From Cyanobacteria bacterium SZAS LIN-3 (GTDB lineage: Bacteria > Cyanobacteriota > Vampirovibrionia > Obscuribacterales > Obscuribacteraceae), in contig JAFEAV010000011.1 in NCBI GenBank assembly GCA_018266215.1, positions 39,646 to 103,645 on the forward strand: a DNA stretch of 64,000 nucleotides. Direction: 5' to 3'. The notes beneath the pieces are model-generated. The model worked only from the letters and a program-made list of their open reading frames with translations, was not told the DNA's origin and made no database searches. The position numbers were made by a program, and so were the translations under genes. This document shows positions 52,310 to 59,808 of this stretch, piece by piece (the first letter of the stretch is position 1; every line of letters begins with the position of its first letter).

Positions 52310-52936
52310 CTAGGCTTCTTTTGTTTTAGGCCAAAAGAGGTGCCACCAGCGGCGTGATTTGAGTTCTTCGTTTTCCTTGCGAGTGGCCTTCAAAATGTTG
52401 GCCAGTCTTGAATTTTCTTCTTCGCAGGTGACGAGGATTTCTTCCAGATAGTCGCGCTCGACTTTTGTCTTAGCCAGAGCGTCCATGAGGTAGCGGCGCT
52501 CTTTGATAGCGGCTTCCTTTTCGTATTCGACGCGTTTGAGAGCTTTGACCTGTTCTTCCAGTGCCGGTATGCGTTGCATAGCCCAGTACTGGCTGACCAT
52601 AACTTGTTTGATGGCGCCGTTTTCTTCAGTCAACTCTTGCAGCTTCTGCAGCAGGGCGATTACCCGTCTCTGCAAATAGGTCACTTCTTCGCTGCTCTTA
52701 CTGAGAAGCTTCTGTTCCTTGTAGTGCTGCACTACATCCAGAACCTGACGTCTGATCCTTTTTTCTCTGGCTTGACGTACTCTTTCATCTTCTCCCTCTG
52801 ACACCAATTCTGATGCCCATTTAAAAAGATGCTCGAGTCCATCTACAGATACTGACTGATCATGCTCACGCTGAAGTGGTGCTTGACTTGTAGTAAGGTC
52901 CGGATATTCGGTTGTTTTTAATGGTTGACTGCTCAC
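52310..52936 (-). CDS. Coiled-coil protein, unknown function
   Basis: 208 residues, GTG start after GGGGG. The middle and C-terminal parts are a long predicted coiled coil (heptads in SEEVTYLQRRVIALLQKLQEL and LEEQVKALKRVEYEKEAAIKERRYLMDAL, ENSRLANILKATRKENEEL), capped by SRRWWHLFWPKTKEA, a Trp-rich amphipathic tail that could sit on membrane. No signal peptide and no recognised family. Confidence 0.7.
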   Translation of the reverse strand: MSSQPLKTTEYPDLTTSQAPLQREHDQSVSVDGLEHLFKWASELVSEGEDERVRQAREKRIRRQVLDVVQHYKEQKLLSKSSEEVTYLQRRVIALLQKLQELTEENGAIKQVMVSQYWAMQRIPALEEQVKALKRVEYEKEAAIKERRYLMDALAKTKVERDYLEEILVTCEEENSRLANILKATRKENEELKSRRWWHLFWPKTKEA

Positions 52937-52959
52937 ACGCGCCCCCTTTCAACAAACCT

Positions 52960-52987
52960 ATGATACCTACAATCCCCAAATTTGCAA
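52960..52987 (-). promoter_or_regulatory. Promoter of the coiled-coil gene
   Basis: Reverse strand TTGCAA (52987-52982), 16-bp spacer, TATCAT (52965-52960), ending about 24 bp before the GTG. Confidence 0.6.
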
Positions 52988-53364
52988 AGACTTTTTTGAT
53001 ATTGCCTGCGGTGCCAATATTAAATCGCTCCTCTTGGAAGCACCATAAGTGGTGATAGGAGCACAATTGGAGCGCGCACTATTGGTGGTGACACACGTTT
53101 TAACGATAGGCACCACATAGCCACCACTTAAAGTTAAAGCGTAACCTGCCAATAACAATCCTCTTACACTCCTCCCCTGGGGCACCACCGGTGAGGCCAC
53201 CTCCCGCTTGTGCCCTCAGGCCCTCACCCTGAGCAGGGGCCGGGGCGAAAATCCTACATATAAGGATGCGCCGCCCGGGCTGGGGCAGGACCGGGTTCGT
53301 CGCTTTGGTCGCTGCCATACGTATGAATGTATGCGCAGTCGTTTTGTTTTTTGCTCCGTTCCGA

Positions 53365-53384
53365 TTTGATCCGGTTTGATCCGG
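53365..53384. repeat. Two tandem TTTGATCCGG repeats
   Basis: Two exact 10-bp copies back to back in the intergenic region. One turn of the helix apart, so they could be a protein-binding site. Confidence 0.6.
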
Positions 53385-53620
53385 ACTTCAATTTCAGAGT
53401 CCATTTCTAAAAGCAATTTCTAAATCGGCCAATTTCCCCACTGTGTCGCCGCCGTTAACGACAAAAATGCTCGAAAGCCCAATTTTTTGGCGTAATAGTG
53501 GGAGAAACCGGGGGGTAGTACGTAACTACACCCAAGACAACGGGCTGACTCACCGATATTGTTGTGCTCAAGGCATGAAAGGCAAATGCATTTCCGCCCC
53601 CAACAACAGTGGAGAGTCCA

Positions 53621-54370
53621 ATGAACGGTACAGCCCTGAGCCAGACAATAGTCAAGGAAGCTACAAAAGCTTTTCTTGCCGTTGTAATGCTTGGTGCCTT
53701 TGCCGGCGCTCAACCCGCTGAAGCTCAATTCAACACCACTCTGCGCACTCCACTTATATATGGAGCGGATCATGCCGCTGCCGGTGAAGTGCCCTGGGAA
53801 GGCCAGCCGCCGCCGGTAGGCAGTGGCGACATTCCGCCCATGGTCACCCCTGGTGACTGGGGCGCGCCGGAAGCACCACCGACTCAGGTGTATGTGCCTC
53901 CGACCATCGGTGGTGATAAGGCGACAGTCAACGATTATGTGATGGGTTCGCTTGAACCACCACCCAGCACTCCCGGCCCGGACTACGGTGCCATCAACGG
54001 ATCAGCTGGTGGGAGCGGACTCCAGGCACCGGTCGGATACGGAAACATCAATCCCCAGGGCGGCATCTCCTTCGATGCTCCGACAACCAGATGGGGTGGC
54101 CAGCGAAGTTTCGATTACGGACGCAACGTCAACGCCAGAAACCAGAACGCTTCGAGACTAGCTGATTTTGGCCAGAGGCTTCCCGAAAAACCAGATTTAA
54201 AAATGATGCCCCAATTCTCTCAGGATGGCCCCCGACAGTTATATGTACCGGAAATCGGTCAACCGGTGAGAGCAGGAAACTTCCCCGATGCCCAGGCCAC
54301 AACTGACCTTCACGGCAACCGAACAAACTTCAGCCAGTATCAATCTCAGATGACTATCGCACCCTATTAA
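53621..54370 (+). CDS. Secreted Pro/Gly-rich protein (paralogue of the next gene)
   Basis: 249 residues; ATG 53621 with GGAGAG upstream. Signal peptide (VKEATKAFLAVVMLGAFAG, ending AEAQ). The mature part contains TTLRTPLIYG, EGQPPPVGSGDIPPMVTPGDW, then GGISFDAPTTRWGGQRSFDYGRNVNARNQNASRLADFG, and ends QSQMTIAPY. The RTPLIxG, GQPPPVG, TPG and TxRxGGQ blocks recur in the product at 54454. I do not recognise the family. First gene of a rightward secreted-protein cluster. Confidence 0.75.
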   Translation: MNGTALSQTIVKEATKAFLAVVMLGAFAGAQPAEAQFNTTLRTPLIYGADHAAAGEVPWEGQPPPVGSGDIPPMVTPGDWGAPEAPPTQVYVPPTIGGDKATVNDYVMGSLEPPPSTPGPDYGAINGSAGGSGLQAPVGYGNINPQGGISFDAPTTRWGGQRSFDYGRNVNARNQNASRLADFGQRLPEKPDLKMMPQFSQDGPRQLYVPEIGQPVRAGNFPDAQATTDLHGNRTNFSQYQSQMTIAPY

Positions 54371-54453
54371 TCACCCACTTCAAACGAACCAGTTTTACAG
54401 ACATGCAAATTACAAGCTCTTCAGATATCAAAAAGGCTTCAGGAGTACAGACA

Positions 54454-55446
54454 ATGCTTAACCGTAAGTTCTTACCGGCAATGATCGTCGCTTTCACCCT
54501 TGGCGCGACTCAAGCCATGGCTGCATTAGCTCAGCCCTGGCCCGGCAACCCAGGTCAGGGTACGCCAGCTCCTGGTATGCCGGTGGGAACACTGCGCACG
54601 CCTCTTATTGAAGGCTCGCCGACAAGCGCTCCGTTCCTTCCTCCTGCTGAAGGTCAGCCGCCGCCCGTGGGTTGTGGACCTACACCGTGGGGCGTGACAC
54701 CCGGTATGGGTGGTGCACCGACCCTGCTTCCGTGGGTGCCGGCCATTCCGTCAAATTCTGTCGACAATAGTTTTTCCGGCATTCCGCTCCCTGTCACTCC
54801 CGGTGTGGTATCACCGCCCGGTGTGCTTGGACCTGCTCTGACCGGCATCGTCCCCGGACCTGACTCTACCCTCGGTAGCGATCCCGGTTCGTTGACTGCG
54901 CCTCCCGGATACATCAATGCATCGCAACAAGTGAACATCATCCCGACTGGTGGTATTGCCGGTACCGGTGGCTACTACACCGACATGCCGACCATCCGCC
55001 GCGGCGGTCAGGAAACTCACCAGTGGGAACTGCGTGGCAGAAACTCTGCCATCGGCGGCATGGGTGGTGACGGCAGCCAGGACAACGTCGCCAGACTCGG
55101 TCCCTGGGCCGGCTGGGGTACTGTCACCGGCGTACCGACTGGTGATGGTCTGAGAAACAGCTCGATCGACCTTGGTGGCGGTCAGCGCTTCAAAGCCGGT
55201 GGTGTTGTAATTCCGACCGGTTCGACAATCCAGGACTTCGGTCTATCGTCCACAAGAAACAATCCAATTGCTGCCCTTGATGCTCAGCAAAGCTATGAAT
55301 TTGGTCAAGGCTTCCGCCGCGAACCTGTATATAGCTCCAAAACTACTGATTTCGGTTGCCGGTTTGCACAATTCTCACCAGCTAACGAAAATCCGCAGAA
55401 ACGGGCACAGTTGCTGCTTCCGACCGCCGTCAGAACAAACTTCTAG
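54454..55446 (+). CDS. Secreted Pro/Gly-rich protein (paralogue of the previous gene)
   Basis: 330 residues; the ATG 54454 follows AGGAG by 8 bases. Signal peptide MLNRKFLPAMIVAFTLGATQ, cleaved around ALAQ. The mature part has GTLRTPLIEG, AEGQPPPVGCGPTPWGVTPG, long Pro/Gly/Val stretches, TDMPTIRRGGQETHQWELRGRNS, and ends YSSKTTDFGCRFAQFSPANENPQKRAQLLLPTAVRTNF. It parallels the product at 53621, with more Pro/Gly filling. Function unknown; an extracellular structural protein is plausible. Confidence 0.75.
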   Translation: MLNRKFLPAMIVAFTLGATQAMAALAQPWPGNPGQGTPAPGMPVGTLRTPLIEGSPTSAPFLPPAEGQPPPVGCGPTPWGVTPGMGGAPTLLPWVPAIPSNSVDNSFSGIPLPVTPGVVSPPGVLGPALTGIVPGPDSTLGSDPGSLTAPPGYINASQQVNIIPTGGIAGTGGYYTDMPTIRRGGQETHQWELRGRNSAIGGMGGDGSQDNVARLGPWAGWGTVTGVPTGDGLRNSSIDLGGGQRFKAGGVVIPTGSTIQDFGLSSTRNNPIAALDAQQSYEFGQGFRREPVYSSKTTDFGCRFAQFSPANENPQKRAQLLLPTAVRTNF

Positions 55447-55465
55447 ACGTCAAGAGGATGCCAAG

Positions 55466-55499
55466 GGGGGAGGATTCCCATGGCAGTGGGAATCCCCCC
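55466..55499 (+). terminator. Strong hairpin after the gene at 54454
   Basis: GGATTCCCA (55472-55480), TGGCAG loop and TGGGAATCC (55487-55495), extended by GGGG/CCCC across a one-base bulge. T-run is short (ATTTC). It overlaps an ATG at 55480, which is therefore not a likely start. Confidence 0.65.
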
Positions 55500-55575
55500 G
55501 ATTTCATTCCAACCGAGCTTTGCGTACTATGAGTCCACAAAGCGAAACGGCACCCCAACAAACGAACCAAGAGCA

Positions 55576-56274
55576 ATGATGACGATGAACACCAACACTC
55601 AATCAACCAGAGGTCACAAAGTAATGACCCGATTGACTGTCGCTGCAGTCGCTACCCTCGCCCTTACCGTTCAAGTGGTTGCCCCAGCTCTTGCCCAGTC
55701 AGCTAATGACTCCTTCCTCCCACCGGAAGTGCTGCCCCTGGACCCTCAAGTAGCCACCCAGCTCTCACAAGCTCAGGCTAAAGCTCGGGAACTCAATCCC
55801 GTAAACAGAGGACTCAATGTCAGCGCCGACACGATGGGTGACCCGGCAAACGGATCGATGATGAACACCGGCGCAAGCCCGATGAACAGCCGCTCCATGC
55901 GCCAGGACATGATGCAATCCCTGACCGCTCCCAACAACGGCGCTCAGTTTGCAAACATGGGAGACAACCAACCCCAGGCCACCACCGGTACATCCGACTG
56001 GATTATGCCGGAGCAACCAAGCGCTCAAGCCGGAATCGCAACCAACTTCGGCAATGTTGAGCAAACCCAGACCCTGACCGGACAAACACAGCAGCAGGCT
56101 GTCAGACATGACACTCTCCGCCGTGGTGGCTCCAACGCAATAAGCGCAATGGCAGGATTCGGAGCCGGCGCAATTCTCGGAAGTGTCCTCCGCAGACCAA
56201 ACTCTCTAATGGGCCTCGGAATGACCGGTTTGATGCTAAATGGTTTCGGTACTCGCAACGCTTTCCGCTTCTAG
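55576..56274 (+). CDS. Secreted protein of unknown function in the 53.6-64 kb cluster
   Basis: From ATG 55576 the product has 232 residues; ATG 55624 (MTRLTVAAVATLALTVQVV) is a good alternative with AGAGG upstream. The signal peptide ends ALAQ. The mature part is Gln/Asn/Met-rich with many MNxRSMRQDMMQS-type segments. It ends with a hydrophobic stretch (SNAISAMAGFGAGAILGSVLRRPNSLMGLGMTGLMLNGFG), possibly membrane-associated. No recognised family. Lies 32 bp before the next gene. Confidence 0.7.
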   Translation: MMTMNTNTQSTRGHKVMTRLTVAAVATLALTVQVVAPALAQSANDSFLPPEVLPLDPQVATQLSQAQAKARELNPVNRGLNVSADTMGDPANGSMMNTGASPMNSRSMRQDMMQSLTAPNNGAQFANMGDNQPQATTGTSDWIMPEQPSAQAGIATNFGNVEQTQTLTGQTQQQAVRHDTLRRGGSNAISAMAGFGAGAILGSVLRRPNSLMGLGMTGLMLNGFGTRNAFRF

Positions 56275-56305
56275 TGAAAAATTAAGTCCTGGAGACTTCG
56301 TCAAA

Positions 56306-56914
56306 ATGAAATTCAAGTTCTTTCTTCTATCACTAACAATCCTCGCAGCGGGTCAAGCTCTGCCGGCTAACGCCCAGGGCCATGCTCAAGAAGGTATGTC
56401 ACGTTTCACCTTCGAGCCCAACCACTTCGGTGCCAGAGCTCGTGCCAAAGCACCAGCCCTTGCTCCTTATGTACCGCACGCTGTAACCGCCGGCGCTATG
56501 CCGCACTCCAACGCTTTTCTGGGAGTGGACCCATCAAGATTGGCTCCGCCTCCGCGCCCCCAAGTTTCACAGGAAACACAAATTGCAGTTTCCGTTCCTC
56601 ACGTTCAAGCCGCACCGTTCAGCAATGAATTTGGTGCACCAATAAGCGAGCAATCAGCTCGTCCAACCCAAATGACTCAGTCGCCAATGCCAGCGGCCAG
56701 GTCGATGTCCCCCTCGCGCTCTAGCGCAGTATCGGGACGTTTGAGAACTCCAGTGCACTCAATTGCTCGGGTCGCACATCCAGCTTCTCTACCTACAATT
56801 CAGTCTTACGGAAGCGGCAACGGCTACTCGCCGGGAGCCACCGGAGCTGGAACAGGCGCCAGTACAAGTACCTCAACCGCCCTAACCGGTCGGATCATCG
56901 GCCAAAAACACTAA
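56306..56914 (+). CDS. Secreted Pro/Ala-rich protein (paralogue of 57527)
   Basis: 202 residues. ATG 56306 has TGGAGA upstream. Signal peptide MKFKFFLLSLTILAAGQALP, cleaved near NAQ. It has SRFTFEPNHFGARARAK, VPHVQAAPFSNEFGAPISEQ, SGRLRTPVHSIARVAHPASLPTIQSYGSGNGYSPGATGAG and a Thr/Ser end. The SNEFGAPIxE and LPTIxxYxxGxGxxPG blocks match the product at 57527. Function unknown. Confidence 0.75.
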   Translation: MKFKFFLLSLTILAAGQALPANAQGHAQEGMSRFTFEPNHFGARARAKAPALAPYVPHAVTAGAMPHSNAFLGVDPSRLAPPPRPQVSQETQIAVSVPHVQAAPFSNEFGAPISEQSARPTQMTQSPMPAARSMSPSRSSAVSGRLRTPVHSIARVAHPASLPTIQSYGSGNGYSPGATGAGTGASTSTSTALTGRIIGQKH

Positions 56915-56993
56915 CCGGCGCGCTGGCAACGACAACAACAACAACCCTTTAATTCCAAATCAAACAAATACACCCTGTATTAGGAGGTCCACA

Positions 56994-57422
56994 ATGACTA
57001 AAGTAACATCCCTCGCCAAGAAGATCGCTGCTTCCAGAAACTTCAAGGTTGCCGCCCGCGTGGGAATCCTCCTCGCACCCCAGCTGGTATTGATGGCTCT
57101 CGGAGTCTATGACCAGGCTGCCCATGCCCAAGGCTTGGTTGGTGCGCCGGTTGACCCCCGTTATGGTCAGTCCAATGAAGTAGGTCAGTTGGCAGACTAC
57201 GGCTATGACTGCGCAAGAGACATCTCGCGTGTTGTAACTGCTCTGTCCACTATCCCGTCGTCCCTCGCCGGCATGAAGATTGCCTTCGGCCAGAGAGATG
57301 GTGGTGAAGCTGCAATGAACGTGGCAAAAGGTCTGGGAGTTGGTTTCGGCGGACCTACCGCTGTCCACCTCATCGGTACATTCGCCATCAACAACTTCGG
57401 CGGTCTCGGTGGTGGTCTCTAA
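56994..57422 (+). CDS. VirB2/TrbC-like candidate pilin
   Basis: 142 residues; ideal ribosome site (AGGAGG). A long basic-then-hydrophobic leader (KKIAASRNFKVAARVGILLAPQLVLMALGVY, ending AAHAQ) leaves a mature protein of about 97 residues. The mature part has two mostly non-polar segments (ISRVVTALSTIPSSLAGMKIAFG and AKGLGVGFGGPTAVHLIGTFAIN) joined by a short charged loop, ending in Gly-rich GGLGGGL. Small size, cleaved leader and two membrane-type segments are the VirB2/TrbC layout. Sequence identity alone does not prove it. A terminator isolates it from the next gene. Confidence 0.5.
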   Translation: MTKVTSLAKKIAASRNFKVAARVGILLAPQLVLMALGVYDQAAHAQGLVGAPVDPRYGQSNEVGQLADYGYDCARDISRVVTALSTIPSSLAGMKIAFGQRDGGEAAMNVAKGLGVGFGGPTAVHLIGTFAINNFGGLGGGL

Positions 57423-57457
57423 AAAGACCCCCTGATTCTGAAGTCAAAATCTACAAG

Positions 57458-57483
57458 GAGCCGGGCTCGTGCCCGGCTCTTTT
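57458..57483 (+). terminator. Rho-independent terminator
   Basis: GAGCCGGGC-TCGT-GCCCGGCTC followed by TTTT. Ends the transcript of the candidate pilin. Confidence 0.93.
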
Positions 57484-57526
57484 AGTAGGAAGACTTTCTT
57501 CTGTCTATGCCATCGAGGCTTTGCTT

Positions 57527-58156
57527 ATGAACGTCAAAATTTTTGCGTTGTCGCTCTTGCTTGTCGGCGTCCTGCCGGCGCTGCCGTCTTATGCCGCTCG
57601 ACCGGGTGTTGAGGACGGCGGTGCGCGATTTGACTTTGAGAAAAATCTGTGGGGCGCGCCGAAGAAAGAGAAAAAGCCATTTGTGTCGACGTCGGTCACG
57701 CCCGGTGCCGTCAATATTAAGAAGATGGTTGATCCGGCTATGTTCGCTGCGCCCGTATCGCGCCCAGTGCAGCCGGTGATTCAAATGCAAGTACAACCGG
57801 TGATTCAGGTGCCGCGTGTGCAGGCCGAACAATTCAGCAATGAATTTGGCGCGCCAATTCCTGAAGAAGTCGCTGCTCCTCAGCCGATTCAGCCAGTGCC
57901 GGCAGTGAGTCCAGCTCGCATGAGTATGCCCGCTGCTCCGCCTGCCCGGTCAACTCCACCTTCAGTTGTGACTGGTGTGAACGCTCGTCTCAGACCCAAG
58001 CGCACCTATGATCTTGTGGCCAGGCCCGCGCCTTTGCCGACAATTGATGTTTACAAACCCGGCTCCGGATTTGCGCCCGGCGGTGCTGGAGCTGGTGGTG
58101 CCTCCGTTATGGCGCATACAACAGTGAAGGCCGAAATTGTTCACAAGTCGAACTAG
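57527..58156 (+). CDS. Secreted Pro/Ala-rich protein (paralogue of 56306)
   Basis: 209 residues. ATG 57527 follows GAGG. Signal peptide MNVKIFALSLLLVGVLPALP, ending YAAR. Then GGARFDFEKNLWGAPKKEKK, a Pro/Val/Gln-rich stretch (QPVIQMQVQPVIQVPRVQAEQ), FSNEFGAPIPEE, and LPTIDVYKPGSGFAPGGAGAGGAS. It shares these last blocks with the product at 56306. The next gene starts 8 bp later. Confidence 0.75.
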   Translation: MNVKIFALSLLLVGVLPALPSYAARPGVEDGGARFDFEKNLWGAPKKEKKPFVSTSVTPGAVNIKKMVDPAMFAAPVSRPVQPVIQMQVQPVIQVPRVQAEQFSNEFGAPIPEEVAAPQPIQPVPAVSPARMSMPAAPPARSTPPSVVTGVNARLRPKRTYDLVARPAPLPTIDVYKPGSGFAPGGAGAGGASVMAHTTVKAEIVHKSN

Positions 58157-58164
58157 GTGAAAAT

Positions 58165-58539
58165 ATGACTACGAGCGCACCAGTTAGAAATCTTTCCGTT
58201 AACGTCTTCACGGTTTTGCACGCGACTTTGATGCTGATACCGGCTGTCATTCTCGTTTGTGCGGTGCTTGAAGCATTTGAATTTGACTGTTCAGCGGATC
58301 TCAATTGCTGTCCGTCTGCTCCCATGAAAACCGGCCTGGTCGTCTATGAATGCGGCGTACGGCCGACGTTTTTGCCGGAACGGCAGGGGCTCGTCAGTTT
58401 GGTGCAGGAGCAGAGTGAGTTCACTTCTACCAATAGTGTACAAACCGTTCAACTGCAGGTGTGGCCGACTTTCGGTGGCTATGCCGATTGCGTTGATCCA
58501 TATGGTGATTTTGAAGCTCGATGCCGGCTCTTCAAATAA
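58165..58539 (+). CDS. Short exported protein with a divergent LVQQQ-WPxFG module
   Basis: 124 residues. One hydrophobic segment (FTVLHATLMLIPAVILVCAVL) at the N terminus, then several Cys (FDCSADLNCCPS). The C-terminal half LVSLVQEQSEFTSTNSVQTV and VQLQVWPTFGGYADCVD is a degraded version of the module in the product at 58555 and at the start of the large protein at 59809. Looks like a decaying or diverging tandem copy. Confidence 0.7.
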   Translation: MTTSAPVRNLSVNVFTVLHATLMLIPAVILVCAVLEAFEFDCSADLNCCPSAPMKTGLVVYECGVRPTFLPERQGLVSLVQEQSEFTSTNSVQTVQLQVWPTFGGYADCVDPYGDFEARCRLFK

Positions 58540-58554
58540 GGTCCTGGGGAAACT

Positions 58555-59031
58555 ATGGCTGTACACCTCATTGCTATTGCTCAACCGAAAAAATGGTGTC
58601 TGCTATTTGTCTGCCTGGTGGCGGTGCTTATGGTGCCTATCTCCGCGGTTTCTCAGATGGCTTCCGACCGGCCTGGTGTCTGCACTTATGGTGATGAAAT
58701 GCCGTTGTCTGAGGCTGAGCTGCAGCAAACTCCGGAGCCTGCTAAACCTCAATTCACAACCTTAGTTCAGCAGCAGGCGGAGCAGAATACGGTGGCCGTG
58801 GCTCAAACTGTTGAGCAGCAACTGTGGCCTGATTTCGGCTTCAGCAATGAGACCTACGACGACCTGGCAGCCTCTACCGGCGACGATATAGTGTCCAATC
58901 TCTTTAACAATTTGTCTTGTTTTGTGGTCGACTTCGTTTCAGTCGGTTTCGTGCCTCTTCTTTTGTTCATTAGTGGAGTATTTACTCTGTCTTTGGCTCT
59001 CGCGTTGTCCTGTCAGTTTCGTCGTTCTTAG
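58555..59031 (+). CDS. Membrane protein with LVQQQAEQNT-VEQQLWPDFG module
   Basis: 158 residues. Ribosome site GGGGAAA. N-terminal hydrophobic segment (WCLLFVCLVAVLMVPISAV), then the module FTTLVQQQAEQNTVAVAQTVEQQLWPDFGFSNETYDDLA and GDDIVSNLFNNL. A C-terminal hydrophobic helix (VGFVPLLLFISGVFTLSLALALS) ends the chain. The module matches the N-terminal region of the giant protein at 59809 nearly residue by residue, so this is a truncated tandem relative. Function unknown. Confidence 0.75.
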   Translation: MAVHLIAIAQPKKWCLLFVCLVAVLMVPISAVSQMASDRPGVCTYGDEMPLSEAELQQTPEPAKPQFTTLVQQQAEQNTVAVAQTVEQQLWPDFGFSNETYDDLAASTGDDIVSNLFNNLSCFVVDFVSVGFVPLLLFISGVFTLSLALALSCQFRRS

Positions 59032-59117
59032 TTCGGCCGAATCGAGCGTGATTCGCACCTCTGCATTAAAACGTCGATTACTGAGACTGCCGTCCGCCTG
59101 AAGCTCTTTTGTTAGCG

Positions 59118-59510
59118 TTACAGCGCAAATATCTGGAGCGCCGCCTGCAGGGCCTCGGAGTCGACTTTTTCGGTGACCTTGTTTCTGGTCAGATGAATAA
59201 CCAGCCCTTCTTCCCAGTAAATTAAGCTCAGCCTGTCGCCGTCTTTTTCAAACGTCAGGCCAATTTCACCGTCGGGACCGGTCCAGACGTCAGGTGTCTC
59301 AACCACAGGAAACCCTGCCAGCCGACGGATGTTTTGAACATCATTTTTGACCAACTGATAGAGTTCTTCCGGCGGGGGCAATTCCTCTTCCGTGTCTGGA
59401 AGAGCCAATATATCCCGGTGCAGCAGGTCCAGGCGATGGCAGACCTCGTCATGCCAATCTATTGTCTGTTTGAATTCCGACATTGTTTTCATGATCTTAA
59501 TTCTATGCAT
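59118..59510 (-). CDS. Small hypothetical protein on the opposite strand
   Basis: 130 residues, no signal peptide. It has a charged helical N terminus (EFKQTIDWHDEVCHRLDLLHRD), a Pro/Glu stretch and a beta-rich centre (PDGEIGLTFEKDGDRLSLIYWEEGLVIHLTR). It may start at a later Met (59492 or 59483). The only leftward gene of the cluster region, and its family is not recognised. Confidence 0.6.
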   Translation of the reverse strand: MHRIKIMKTMSEFKQTIDWHDEVCHRLDLLHRDILALPDTEEELPPPEELYQLVKNDVQNIRRLAGFPVVETPDVWTGPDGEIGLTFEKDGDRLSLIYWEEGLVIHLTRNKVTEKVDSEALQAALQIFAL

Positions 59511-59736
59511 TCAGAAATGCCCAAAAATGGCGATTTCTAATCGGTTTCGGCCGCTTTCCGGCTTATAAACCAGACCCATATCATCGAACTTTCCGGCACT
59601 TATTTTTCAAAACCGTCCATTTCCCCAAAACCTAATCCCCGCCGGTAAAAAATCCAGTCAAGAAAGATTAAAAGTCGCTGTTTTTGGCTGTACGATGGGA
59701 ATAACCACACTGACAAGTTTTACCTGGAGCCGTAAG

Positions 59737-59765
59737 CTTGTCCTCACAAGACGTATAAGGTCTTG
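59737..59765 (+). promoter_or_regulatory. Two mutually exclusive hairpins before the large VirB6-like gene
   Basis: CTTGT-CCTC-ACAAG (59737-59750) and CAAGAC-GTATAAG-GTCTTG (59747-59765) share the ACAAG/CAAG bases, so only one can form. They lie about 45 bp before the GTG. The pairing is seen; switch-like function is inference. Confidence 0.4.
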
Positions 59766-59808
59766 CTAGCGTTGAGTCTTTGAGCTTTTCTTAGAAGTAA
59801 GCACCCCA

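Larger units (their letters stand above)
52937..53620. other. 684-bp intergenic region with short repeats
   Basis: No convincing gene is visible. It contains the promoter of the coiled-coil gene (listed separately), several CACCAC/GGTGGT words that can pair at a distance (53041-53130), a GC-rich stretch (53160-53310), a tandem TTTGATCCGG pair (53365-53384), and a purine-rich approach with the ribosome site of the gene at 53621. It should hold the promoter of the secreted-protein cluster, but I see no strong -35/-10 pair. Confidence 0.5.

Noticed and set aside
55480..55575. Earlier start for the gene at 55576
   Set aside because: The ATG at 55480 is the last base pair of a terminator-like hairpin, and the added 32 residues precede what should be a signal peptide.
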